NCBI GenBank assembly: GCA_905250115.1 | Contig: CAJNOI010000032.1 | Span: 62,001 to 126,000 of the forward strand | Length of the DNA: 64,000 bases | From: Adineta steineri | Taxonomy: Eukaryota; Rotifera; Eurotatoria; Adinetida; Adinetidae | Direction of reading: 5' to 3' | Part shown: positions 1 through 9,158 of the stretch, piece after piece | Layout of the letters: each line of letters starts with the position of its first letter | How positions within the stretch are numbered: position 1 is the stretch's first letter | Program-made: the position numbers and the translations under genes | The notes under the pieces: model-generated | Database searches by the model: none | What the model saw: the letters and a program-made list of their open reading frames with translations, nothing else | Told to the model about the DNA's origin: nothing

Positions 1-814
1 ATTGATGCATGTTCAGTTATAAGTTTAATACTTTGTACAACACCTGGTACAATTGTATGTTCAATACCTGAATATTCACCTTCTGTATTTTCACGTATTG
101 TAACGAGATCAACATTTGTATATGGTGTTTGAAATCCTAAATAAGAACAAAAATAATTTAATATTAAAAATAATGAAAGATACAAACCTTCAAGAGTTTT
201 ACATGGTCGAACATTTGCAAATAAATTAAATTGTTTACGTAATGCAAGATTAAGTGATTGATGGCCTTTACCAACAGCTGAACAATAAACAAGAGAGAAT
301 ATATAGTTTTTTCTGCTTAAAAATATTATTTTCTTACGTGTTGCTAATGGTCCTTTAAGACCAATTCGATGTTTTGTAACGGATTCAATAGCTCGTAGTG
401 GAATTCGAAATTTTCCATCAGGCTAAATCAAAATTATTTTCCTAAAAACGTATTTAAAAGAATATTTCTTACGCTTTTAACAGGTGTTACATCAACCGAT
501 TCCCAATCTAATGGTACATTTGCAGCTTCAAATATTTTTTGAACACTATTTGAAATTTCCGGACCAATACCATCACCTTATTAGAAAAAATATTTTTCTT
601 TTAATCATAATTTCGAATAAAAACTTTATTTACCTGGTATTAACGTAACTGTTCTTGGAGCATCAGATGAAGGAGTTGTAGTATTAGTATTGCTATTATG
701 ACTACTGTTCGTTTCAGTAAAAAGAGGTGAACTAGTGCTAAAAGTTCGTCCATGATAAATAGATGTTGTCGGACGACATGTTATAGCAAGACGACGTAAT
801 ACTACAGATGACAT
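1..814 (-). CDS. IDH3A: NAD-dependent isocitrate dehydrogenase subunit alpha, mitochondrial (5' part)
   Basis: Catalytic subunit of the mitochondrial NAD-IDH, which converts isocitrate to 2-oxoglutarate in the TCA cycle. Exons read on the minus strand: 634-814, 473-576, 338-422, 188-277 and 1-136; the 3' half lies outside the window. The first exon gives a Ser/Thr/Arg-rich N-terminus ([15 protein letters not shown]) that suits a mitochondrial transit peptide. Then come [50 protein letters not shown] and the substrate-site segment [15 protein letters not shown], all family hallmarks. Introns are short (about 50-60 bp) with GT-AG ends. The alpha subunit is preferred over beta/gamma because of the [13 protein letters not shown] block. 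The start at 814 is the first in-frame ATG and precedes the presequence. Confidence 0.95.
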
Positions 815-1291
815 ACTACTTCAAATGTTTACTCAAACAGTTAATTCTAAAATAGAAATATACAAATATATTAGATAAATATGAATTATAGTAAAAAACA
901 ACAACATCTAGAACTGTATTACTTCTGGACTCCAAATTATTGGAAATAACTCAACGAACAAATCATGAATGGAAACAATAGATGTCTATAGTGAATGTCA
1001 AGGCCAATACAAAGTATTGCAAGAGAAGTATCTTAGGTAGATATGAAGTGATGTAATCATTTCATAATAGAAAATTTAGCACTGTGTATTCCTTAATGAA
1101 AGTCTTGATTAATTATCTCATAATTACAAACTATTAATTTCTATTTTAGAGAATTTTATTTGAAAAATTATTATATGTATGTTATCAGATAATCAAAAAA
1201 ATGAATTATATTTTTCAAACGCAATGATTGGCGAACAATATTAACTGTTTGTTGTGCATCTTCAATTGCTTCTTCATATCAGTCAAGTTCA
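815..1291. other. Spacer between IDH3A and the ADP-ribosyltransferase gene
   Basis: AT-rich. It holds the short 5' flank of the IDH3A gene and, at 1211-1278 on the minus strand, a TPR-like remnant listed separately. Nothing else coding is visible. Confidence 0.5.
1211..1278 (-). pseudogene. Out-of-frame TPR-like remnant downstream of the ART gene
   Basis: Read on the minus strand the segment gives YEEAIEDAQQTVNIVRQSL, the pattern of the second half of a KLC-type TPR. It lies just beyond the stop codon of the ART/TPR gene (1292) and in another frame, with a TGA directly in front. It looks like the lost end of that gene's last TPR unit. Confidence 0.4.
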
Positions 1292-3184
1292 TTATGACAT
1301 ACTTGTCATATTATCATGAACTATAGTTAATGTTCGATGATTTGGTGGTAAAGATTTTTCTAAAATTTCGAATGATTTCTTGTAAGACGAGTGTGCATTT
1401 AATCTATCACCCATAACTTTATATGCATCACCAATATTATTATAAAGTATACCTATTGATGGATGACGAGGTGAAAGTTTTTTAAGAAAAATATTTAATG
1501 CATTTTGAAAATTTTTCAATGCATCTGTATGTTGACGTTGATCCATAAGAACTTGTGCAATATTATTGTAATCAGTTGCAATTTCAAGTTGATCAGGTTC
1601 AGGTGCATGCAGATCAATCTCAAGTGCGTGTTGATAATATTTTAATGCACCATTAAGATCATGTTGTTCAAGAAGAACAGACCCAATATTAGAATAGGTT
1701 GCTGAAAATCCTGGATCATTCTTTGGTAAATAAGTTAATTTTAATTCCAAGGATTTTTTATAATAAATAAGTGCATCAGATAAATTATCCCTTTGTTTAT
1801 TAACATATCCAAGTTGATGATAGAGTTGTGCAATATCTTTTGAATTATTTTTATCTGTTGTTTCTAATAATGTTTTATATATTTCTTCAGCTTTATCAAA
1901 TCTATCAATTTTTGTCATTAAATGTCCTAAAGCATGCCAATCAGTTCCACCTGCAATTTCCGTTTTCATCTGTTCAGTAACTTTAGCTAATTGTTCATCA
2001 TTATCACTTGTTAATTTTAAATGTACTTCCCATAAACGTTCTTCAAGTTGTTTGATTTCATCAATACGAAAAATTGTATGCATAGAAAAGAGAATTTCTT
2101 TTTCCGAATCAGAAAAATAACTAAGATTATCTAAACAAGCAAATGGTGTTGTAGAAACTGATGGATCAATATTCATTTGAAATAAAATAGCTGTTAAATC
2201 TTGATTATTCAATGCACAACGCGCAAAACCTAATGATACTTCACGTGTAGTACTTGTTGATAAAAAATTATTAAATGATAACAGACCACCTTGATTCGCT
2301 TTCATTTTTTCAAATTCTGCATTTAACATTCCTTGACCACGATAAACTATTAATTGAGTATTTATATCAATTTTTGAATGTAATTCTTCAAGTTGGCGAT
2401 GAAGATCACGAACAAAGAAACCCATTTTTATAATTATTTCAATATCTTGTGTTCTTAATGCTTTATTAAGCATTGTATATGTAAAACATTCACGTGTATA
2501 CCACCAAATAGGTGATGGTCGATCATAATCACGTTCAAATTCATCAATAATTTTTAATTCATATTTATTTTTCGAATATTGTTCTCGACAAAATTCTACA
2601 AGATCCTTTTTTGCTTGATCATTAAATGGTAATCTTAATAAAATATCTTTTAATAATTGAGAATACATAAATGATTGATCAAGTTCATTCGATTTTGTTG
2701 AAACAATACTAACAGGTGTTAAATCTTTATCTCGTTGACGTATATCACTTTTAAGTTTTTCACATAATGGTTCGATTCCATTGAACATACCTTTAATTTT
2801 TTTATATTGTTTTACCCATGTTGCATGTTTAGTTAAATCATGACAAAATATATAAACGGAATCAAGTTGATTGTTATGCTGAATAGTTGGTAAAATTTGT
2901 TGACCCAATGAACCAGAAACAATTAGAAAAACTTTCTCATGCTCAATCCCATGTAGAAAATTAACACAAGATTCAATATCAGTAAATATTTTAATTGTAT
3001 TAACTGTATGTTGGAGTTGATTTAGTGAATTTTGTATATCGCTATTGGATTTATTTATATTCGCATCTAACCATACAATAATAAAATTTTCGACGATACG
3101 CGTACGTGAATTCGTTTGATTATCTAATTTTTTTGATGTAATATTCGATCGTACGGGAGTAGGTTCTGAACATGTATTTCCCAT
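1292..3184 (-). CDS. ADP-ribosyltransferase with uncharacterised N-terminal domain and C-terminal TPR repeats
   Basis: One uninterrupted exon of about 630 codons from ATG 3184. A splice acceptor (TGTAG) lies just upstream, so a 5' noncoding exon is likely. The N-terminus MGNTCSEP fits an N-myristoylation signal. Residues about 30-160 form an alternating strand/helix region (FIIVWLDANIN, KVFLIVSGSLGQQILP, YIFC) that I cannot name. Residues about 270-375 carry an R-S-E type arginine-specific mono-ADP-ribosyltransferase signature: YRGQG (R about 281), FLSTST (about 309) and SEKEI (ExE about 361). From about 395 to the end are roughly five TPR units with 42-residue spacing, such as YSNIGSVLLEQHDLNGALKYY, as in kinesin light chain. 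The family would transfer ADP-ribose from NAD+ to a protein target. Target and role are unknown. Similar ART/TPR architectures are multi-copy in bdelloids, from general knowledge. Confidence 0.85.
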   Translation of the reverse strand: MGNTCSEPTPVRSNITSKKLDNQTNSRTRIVENFIIVWLDANINKSNSDIQNSLNQLQHTVNTIKIFTDIESCVNFLHGIEHEKVFLIVSGSLGQQILPTIQHNNQLDSVYIFCHDLTKHATWVKQYKKIKGMFNGIEPLCEKLKSDIRQRDKDLTPVSIVSTKSNELDQSFMYSQLLKDILLRLPFNDQAKKDLVEFCREQYSKNKYELKIIDEFERDYDRPSPIWWYTRECFTYTMLNKALRTQDIEIIIKMGFFVRDLHRQLEELHSKIDINTQLIVYRGQGMLNAEFEKMKANQGGLLSFNNFLSTSTTREVSLGFARCALNNQDLTAILFQMNIDPSVSTTPFACLDNLSYFSDSEKEILFSMHTIFRIDEIKQLEERLWEVHLKLTSDNDEQLAKVTEQMKTEIAGGTDWHALGHLMTKIDRFDKAEEIYKTLLETTDKNNSKDIAQLYHQLGYVNKQRDNLSDALIYYKKSLELKLTYLPKNDPGFSATYSNIGSVLLEQHDLNGALKYYQHALEIDLHAPEPDQLEIATDYNNIAQVLMDQRQHTDALKNFQNALNIFLKKLSPRHPSIGILYNNIGDAYKVMGDRLNAHSSYKKSFEILEKSLPPNHRTLTIVHDNMTSMS

Positions 3185-3603
3185 TGTCGATCTACTACAG
3201 AGAAATGTAAAATATAATTTTATTCCAGTTACTTTACCCAATTGTTTTCTTCATTTTTTCTTCTCACGTATATACTCGTCAAAAAAAATTTTATGAATTG
3301 AATGCTTTTTGCGTTTTTTCTTTTTTGCACTCATATTTACTTAAATAGATGTGCACTACTTCTTTTTGAGTGATCGAGTAGTATTTTTTTTTCTATGTTA
3401 AGTGTAAAAAAAGAAATAAAAGATTTCTCATAAAAATAGCTTATTTAAATTTTAATAAAATCTTTTCGATGTGTCGATTATATAACTATGAAATCTGATG
3501 AAAAAGAGAAAAGGAAAAGAATGATAAAATTTTATCGTCATATAAATCGAAAGACGAACATTTCAGTTAATATCATTTGTCGTCAGTATATTCAATGATT
3601 ACA
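3185..3603. promoter_or_regulatory. Divergent intergenic region between the ART gene and secreted paralog A
   Basis: About 420 bp of AT-rich DNA separates two start codons on opposite strands (3184 minus, 3604 plus). It must contain both promoters and a putative short 5' intron of the ART gene. No individual regulatory motif can be supported. Confidence 0.4.
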
Positions 3604-4614
3604 ATGCGTTTTCTTCTCTTTGTTAATGTTTTCGCTATTATTCTACAAAGTAAATAGATACTAATTTTTTACACCTAATTTTTTTCGAGTTATTATTTCT
3701 ATAGATTCTTTGAGTAGTCAACCTGGTGATCCATTTCCAATAGATGAAGTTGAATTGAAAAGACCTTCTTCTGAAGATTTAATCAATAATATTGAAGTTG
3801 TACATTCAAATAATGTATTTGAACCAACAACTGATCATATGAATTTTAATGTTGATAAAAAGAAGCCTATAGATAATGTCATATCAACTACTACAAAATC
3901 TACACCAATACTTTTGAATCGAAATAATGATGTTGAAATAAAAATAAATTTTAATAAAAATCCAATAACATTTACTGAAAATCCTATTATCGTACCTGAA
4001 CTTCCACATAAAATTATCGATCTTAACGATGATTTTGAAGAAAAACCATCCTTCCTACCAGAAACATCTATTGCTTCGGTAATAAAATCAAACAATAAAA
4101 CAAAGTAAGTTATTTCTTTGTAAATATTATTCTATATTCTTTTTTTTCTATGAAAAGTTTAATTAAAATTGGTCGATGGAAACACGAAGATCTACAAACA
4201 AAAACAATTCGGTATTGGTATGAAACTGAAAATGGTCACATGGGTGATGGATGGACATTTGATAAATATATATTTCAAGCATATGATAAAACACAACTTA
4301 ATACACAACCAGTCTATTCATTTCATTCAGAAATTAGAAGTATTTGGACTAATACAATACAAATGGATCCTAAACCACCTCTTATTGGAAATGATCAATG
4401 GATACCAGACGGTGTTTCATTCTATGCTTATAAAACACTGATAAATTCAACTGAACTTCAACCAGTTGTAAGATATTGGAATAGATTGAAACCAGGTGCA
4501 ACGGATTTGACAGAAACACGTATATCATATCTTACAACAGATGATAATAATATGGATCCATTGGAATGGATACGTGATGATATAATTTTCTATGCTTTTC
4601 CAATAAAAGATTGA
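3604..4614 (+). CDS. Secreted protein with three imperfect W/FYA repeats, paralog A
   Basis: Exons 3604-3649, 3705-4104 and 4158-4614 total 903 nt (300 aa). Exon 1 encodes a hydrophobic leader (MRFLLFVNVFAIILQ), read as a signal peptide. Exon 2 encodes about 130 residues of Asp/Asn/Ser/Thr-rich linker that starts with QPGDPFP. Exon 3 encodes about 150 residues made of three related units of about 45-50 residues, each ending W..D.I.FYA (WTFDKYIFQAY, WIPDGVSFYAY, WIRDDIIFYAF) and joined by PVYSFHS or PVVRYWN blocks. This layout recalls the DUF5648-type repeats of secreted carbohydrate-active proteins, but that is a pattern judgement, not a search result. The neighbour at 4794 has the same exon layout and intron phases, so the two are a tandem duplication. 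Function unknown. Confidence 0.7.
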
Positions 4615-4793
4615 ATGTAGAGGTTTTTTTTGTCTCAATAAATAAATTCACTTCTCTTAGATTATCTAACGATTATGATCGTCTTTCTCTTTACAATGAA
4701 ATATTAAAGAAAGAAAAGAATCGAACGCAAAATTTATTCGTATACATATACATATATAGGCAGATAAATCATACAATAGTTTATATTACAATA

Positions 4794-5697
4794 ATGTGTT
4801 TTCTTTTCATCGTCGCTTTTTCTATTGTCATTTCAGGTATAGAATTTTTATTAGAATACTGTATGACATCTAAAATTTAGGCACATTAAGTGTTTCACCT
4901 GGTGATCCATTTCCAACTAATTTTAACAAAACATCTAGTTCGCCTGTCGTACCTGATTCAAAAGATATTCACAATACAACAACAGCAGTATTTATATATT
5001 CATCCTCATCATTCAAACCAAATTCATCTGATAAATCTCTTCTGGAAAGTAAATCATTCGTAGTCAATGTAACTCATACATTTATTAATAAAAATGAAGA
5101 TAATAATACATCATTTACATCAACTATAAAATCTGTACAAGATACGTTTCCAATCTATAAAAAACAGTAAATTATTTCATTTTCTAAAATAAAATATACA
5201 TATCTATTTATTATAGTCTTGTACAAATTGCTCAATCAAAATATACTGATCCTAAAACTCAACAAACTCGTTATTGGTATCATACAATTGATACACTCAT
5301 AGGTGCAGATTGGACATTCGATCGTATTTTATGTCAAGCATATATACGACAAAAACCTAATACAATTCCTATACATGCATTTCATTCAAATACAAAAGAT
5401 ATTTGGACAAATACATTACAAATAGAATCAACACCTTTACCTATTGGTAATAATCAATGGAAATATGATGGTATACCATTTTATGCTTATAAAACATCGA
5501 TGAATTCGACTCTATTAAAACCAGTATGGTTATATTGGAATAGAATAAATTATGGTACAGAAGATGTTAGTCAACCACGTCGATCATATTTTCTAATGAG
5601 TGATATAGCAGATGATAATCTACCAGAATGGAAATTAGATCGTATACTTTTTTATGCTTTTCCACCTAATATCAATGTAACTCAATTAGATAAATGA
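4794..5697 (+). CDS. Secreted protein with three imperfect W/FYA repeats, paralog B
   Basis: Exons 4794-4836, 4881-5166 and 5217-5697 total 810 nt (269 aa). The layout matches the gene 180 bp upstream: leader exon (MCFLFIVAFSIVIS), low-complexity exon starting with the shared SPGDPFP block, then the repeat exon with RYWYHT, WTFDRILCQAY, IPIHAFHS, WKYDGIPFYAY, LYWNR and WKLDRILFYAF. Intron phases also agree. The repeat domain is clearly alignable with paralog A while the linker is not, which suggests selection on the repeat domain only. Probably extracellular; binding partner unknown. DUF5648-like similarity is an inference. Confidence 0.7.
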
Positions 5698-6032
5698 AAT
5701 AAATTTTGAATATAAAAAAAAAAGATAACATCATTTAATTGAAAGAAAAAGGAAGAAGGAAGTCATAACGTATCTAATCTTTTTATTGATATTGGTAAAT
5801 ACCATATGAGTCAAATATGTTGGAAAAGAGGAAAATGTCACCTGAAGCACATATGACGTGTTGAGGTCAAAGTACTCTTTTTTTCCATGAAAATAGTATC
5901 ACTTTGATTATGCTTAAAATAAAGATAAATCGAAGGTTGTTGGGTATACTTCATGTTAGAGTGAAATAAATAAAGTGAAACTATACAACATGTATACAAC
6001 TTATTAAAATTAACAATTAATCCAATATCTAT
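5698..6032. other. 3' spacer between convergent genes
   Basis: 335 bp of AT-rich 3' flanking sequence between the end of paralog B (+) and the end of the B-box gene (-). AATAAA-like sequences occur at both ends. No gene seen. Confidence 0.4.
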
Positions 6033-7340
6033 TTAGATTTTGTGAAAGTTAATACTATTTTTAGTTGATATAGCCAGCATATCTGATCCAAATTGACAAC
6101 AACGATATGGTACTGGATCGTAGACACACGTTGATTTGATTTGCCCATTTTTTGTAATGTAAAAAAGTTGTGATGTTTTCCAGTCAATTACTATCCATTC
6201 GTCAAAATTAAATAAACATAAACGAAATGCATTATGTAGTGGATCAACAATATCAAATTGTATAGACCATAGTTCCTCAAATGTTTGTGCTAAACGAAGT
6301 TCCATACGTTTCGTATGTTTCGTTTGATTTTCAATAATAAATGCAACTGTCCCTTTATGAAAAACCATATCTTGAATAATTTCATTTATTTGACATAAAT
6401 CTGAAGGTTGCCATCGGTTAATTAATTCAATAGTTGGTATTAGGCGAAATTCACATATAGATGAACCTAATTCATTTGTTGTTATATATAGTGATGTATC
6501 CGAACATGTACATGAACATAACGAATACTTTTCTTTTGTTACTACACGATCCATTATCATTGTATTTTCATCCAGTATAAAGATTTCATTAAGAGTTATA
6601 ATAAAAAAACGAGATAATGTCGATGACCAACACATGTCCCATATCCAACCGAAAGACCAATCGATAGATTTTGTAATTATTAAATTTTTATCTAATAAAC
6701 ATAGTCGATTATCATGATGCATTAATATAACTCTATTATTAGATGTAATAGGTTTTGGACTTTCAGGAGAACGATCAATTACATGCGATGGAGGTGTTAA
6801 AGTGTTTAAGTTAAAATCAACTTTGAAAGAATTTTCTTCTATTTGAATTAATTTATCATCGATCGTTAAAGGATTAATATTAAGTTCAAAAGATTTATAT
6901 TCTAGTTGAGTGATTTCTCTTCGAACAGATTGTATAGACGATGATATCAACTTAAGATCGTCGATAGTCGTATCTTGTTTTTGAACGAGTTGATTAATTG
7001 TTCCTCTTAATTGATTAATTTCTTCTAATTGTTTGTGTATTTTTATATTTACATAATCATCAAATCTTTGTTTTTTTTCATTAAAATATTCGTCTATTAG
7101 CCGATGGGAACTAATACGCCAATGTTCTAATTTTTCAGAAGTATTGTCAAGTAAAGTTTTTACATTAATATGATTAAGTTGCTCATGAAGTTGATTAAGT
7201 TCATCAGCGAATGGGTTTAATTGACTATTTAATAAATCATCATGTTCATTTAAATGGATACGACATAGATTTTGATCGCAACAATGACATAAGGCTCTAG
7301 AAGTACGTTGACAGTCCTTCACAGCGCATGGTTCAGACAT
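6033..7340 (-). CDS. B-box-like zinc finger / coiled-coil / beta-propeller protein
   Basis: Single exon of 435 codons. Residues 5-35 contain a compact Cys/His zinc-binding motif (CAVKDC, then LCHCCDQNLCRIHLNEH) of B-box type. Residues about 45-165 are heptad-rich (LNQLHEQLNH, EEINQLRGTINQL), giving a coiled coil. Residues about 195-435 are short hydrophobic strands such as DNRLCLLDKNLIITKS and EIFILDENTMIMDR, as in an NHL/WD-type propeller. No RING precedes the B-box, so ubiquitin-ligase activity is not supported. The arrangement resembles TRIM2/3/71-type proteins without RING, a layout common in bdelloid gene sets. A TATTGTAG acceptor abuts the ATG, so an upstream exon exists (see 7956-8021). 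Confidence 0.75.
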   Translation of the reverse strand: MSEPCAVKDCQRTSRALCHCCDQNLCRIHLNEHDDLLNSQLNPFADELNQLHEQLNHINVKTLLDNTSEKLEHWRISSHRLIDEYFNEKKQRFDDYVNIKIHKQLEEINQLRGTINQLVQKQDTTIDDLKLISSSIQSVRREITQLEYKSFELNINPLTIDDKLIQIEENSFKVDFNLNTLTPPSHVIDRSPESPKPITSNNRVILMHHDNRLCLLDKNLIITKSIDWSFGWIWDMCWSSTLSRFFIITLNEIFILDENTMIMDRVVTKEKYSLCSCTCSDTSLYITTNELGSSICEFRLIPTIELINRWQPSDLCQINEIIQDMVFHKGTVAFIIENQTKHTKRMELRLAQTFEELWSIQFDIVDPLHNAFRLCLFNFDEWIVIDWKTSQLFYITKNGQIKSTCVYDPVPYRCCQFGSDMLAISTKNSINFHKI

Positions 7341-7955
7341 CTACAATACAGAATTTAAAAAAATGTTATTGGTTTAGATTGTTAAGATATATATATTACA
7401 CAATAAATTATGAATCATGAGAAACAATATACAAAAAAATCTAACCTTTCTGCTAAAAGAAATAGACAGAATAAAATACTGTTTTATTTATACATGATGA
7501 TATCTTCTGGAACAATCATCAAAAAATAAAGATTTACTAACTAATAGCCAATAGAATGATCTGAGCTTATTCATGTTTTCTTGTAATCAATATACTTCAA
7601 GAACATTGACAGCAGTATTTATTATATGAATAAGAGAAATTACCAAGTAATTTTATTCGTTTTTTCCCATATATCAGTAATTGAAATACAAGTTGCCCAG
7701 GGAAGAAAAATTTTATTTAAAGATATAATATAGTCATCAAAGTGTGAAATTAAATGAAAAATGTAGAGAAAAAATTTTAATCTATGCAAGCCATATTTTC
7801 TCCTACCTACCAAGTGAAATAGGTTATATCCTACTTGATTTTATCAAAACAGAGGTTATTTCCACGTAACACAGTACAAATTATTTTCAAGAATGAGAAA
7901 AATCTTGACAGGGAATAAAACTTTTATTTGTTCTGTAAACAAAAGATTCAATTAC

Positions 7956-8021
7956 CTTCGTCTGTTGGAAAGGATGGATTCGACGTAATTGAAATCTATC
8001 TGGCATATTTGGCCAAGCCAT
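7956..8021 (-). other. Candidate 5' coding exon for the B-box gene
   Basis: Minus-strand ATG at 8021 opens 22 codons (MAWPNMPDRFQLRRIHPF...) ending AAG with a good donor (GTAATT) at 7955. Joined in phase 0 to the acceptor at 7341 it would extend the B-box protein by 22 residues across a 615-bp intron. It could equally be part of an untranslated leader or chance. Confidence 0.3.
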
Positions 8022-9158
8022 ATTATATTGCAGAATATTTATTTTCTCGATAAGATTTATTATAAATAATTATTTAATAATCAATCATTTAACTATTGAT
8101 GGTGTACCAATATTATTACTATTATATTTTTGTCGATATTTTGCCGCTTATAGGAGCGTATTCCAGAAAAGAAAAGATCTGGAAAAAGGTTTTTTCCTCA
8201 GGTAAATAATAACAAAAATAAAAAAATAACACACTTCTGTCACTTCTGTTGGAAGAAAGGAATGCAAAAAAACACACGTTTTTTCACTCATTTCTTCGAC
8301 TCGTATATTTGTTATTATTATATTATTCTGAATGTTTTATACTAAAAATAAAAATGTCAATATCCATTCATTCGTTTAAATAACGAAATATAAAGAAAAT
8401 GGTTTTGACAATGAATAAATATAATATCATTATATTAGCAGATGTTTTAAATGTGAATAATTATAAACTATCATGTACAACTCATTCAATGAAAATTATT
8501 TGTCAAAATCTGATACAGATTTCAAATATATCAGATTCTTTTTTCACACTTATTTTTATTGATGTGTAGTATAACACAATATTTTCTCCCGGTCGTTTTT
8601 ACATAGATAATTATGTTTAAGTAAATTCAAAAATCTGAACTAAATACAAAACTATATTTGCTGAAATATACATAAATCAGATGGTATTTCTATTGAGAAC
8701 AATTACCTTGACCAATAAGGCAGATAATAATTGTTAATTATCATTTATTCGTCCTTCATGCCATATTGCACATCTCTAATTATTGATTAATATCTTTAAC
8801 ATCTTGAAAAAATAGAAAGAACTTTTCTTAATAAAATCTCTCGATATATTCGTACTGATTTTAAATTTTTTATCGTAAAATATTAGTTAATAATTTAGTA
8901 AAAATCTTTTTTATATTGTTTGAAGTCCATTGTGGACTAGTGACATCATATATATATTTATGATTGCATAAGAACATAAACGTATAGCGATACTCACCGA
9001 ATCGAAGGAAGAAAAAAGAAAACAAATAACAGCTGAGTTAAAGAACTTATCAACAAATCGAACGGTTATTTCAAAACATTTATCATCAAATAAGCGTATC
9101 TTTTTTTGTAGAACATCTCGTTTTTTGTCCAAGATCAGGTTTTTCTTCTTTTATCGCC
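8022..9158. other. Intergenic region upstream of importin-13
   Basis: About 1.1 kb AT-rich region between divergent genes, holding the promoters of the B-box gene and IPO13. Small open frames near 8.9-9.1 kb show no coding character. No recognisable element. Confidence 0.4.

Noticed and set aside
4150..4157. ATG at 4150 as an independent start of the repeat protein
   Set aside because: It lies in the intron before the acceptor at 4156-4157; the spliced model with a leader exon matches paralog B in layout and phase.
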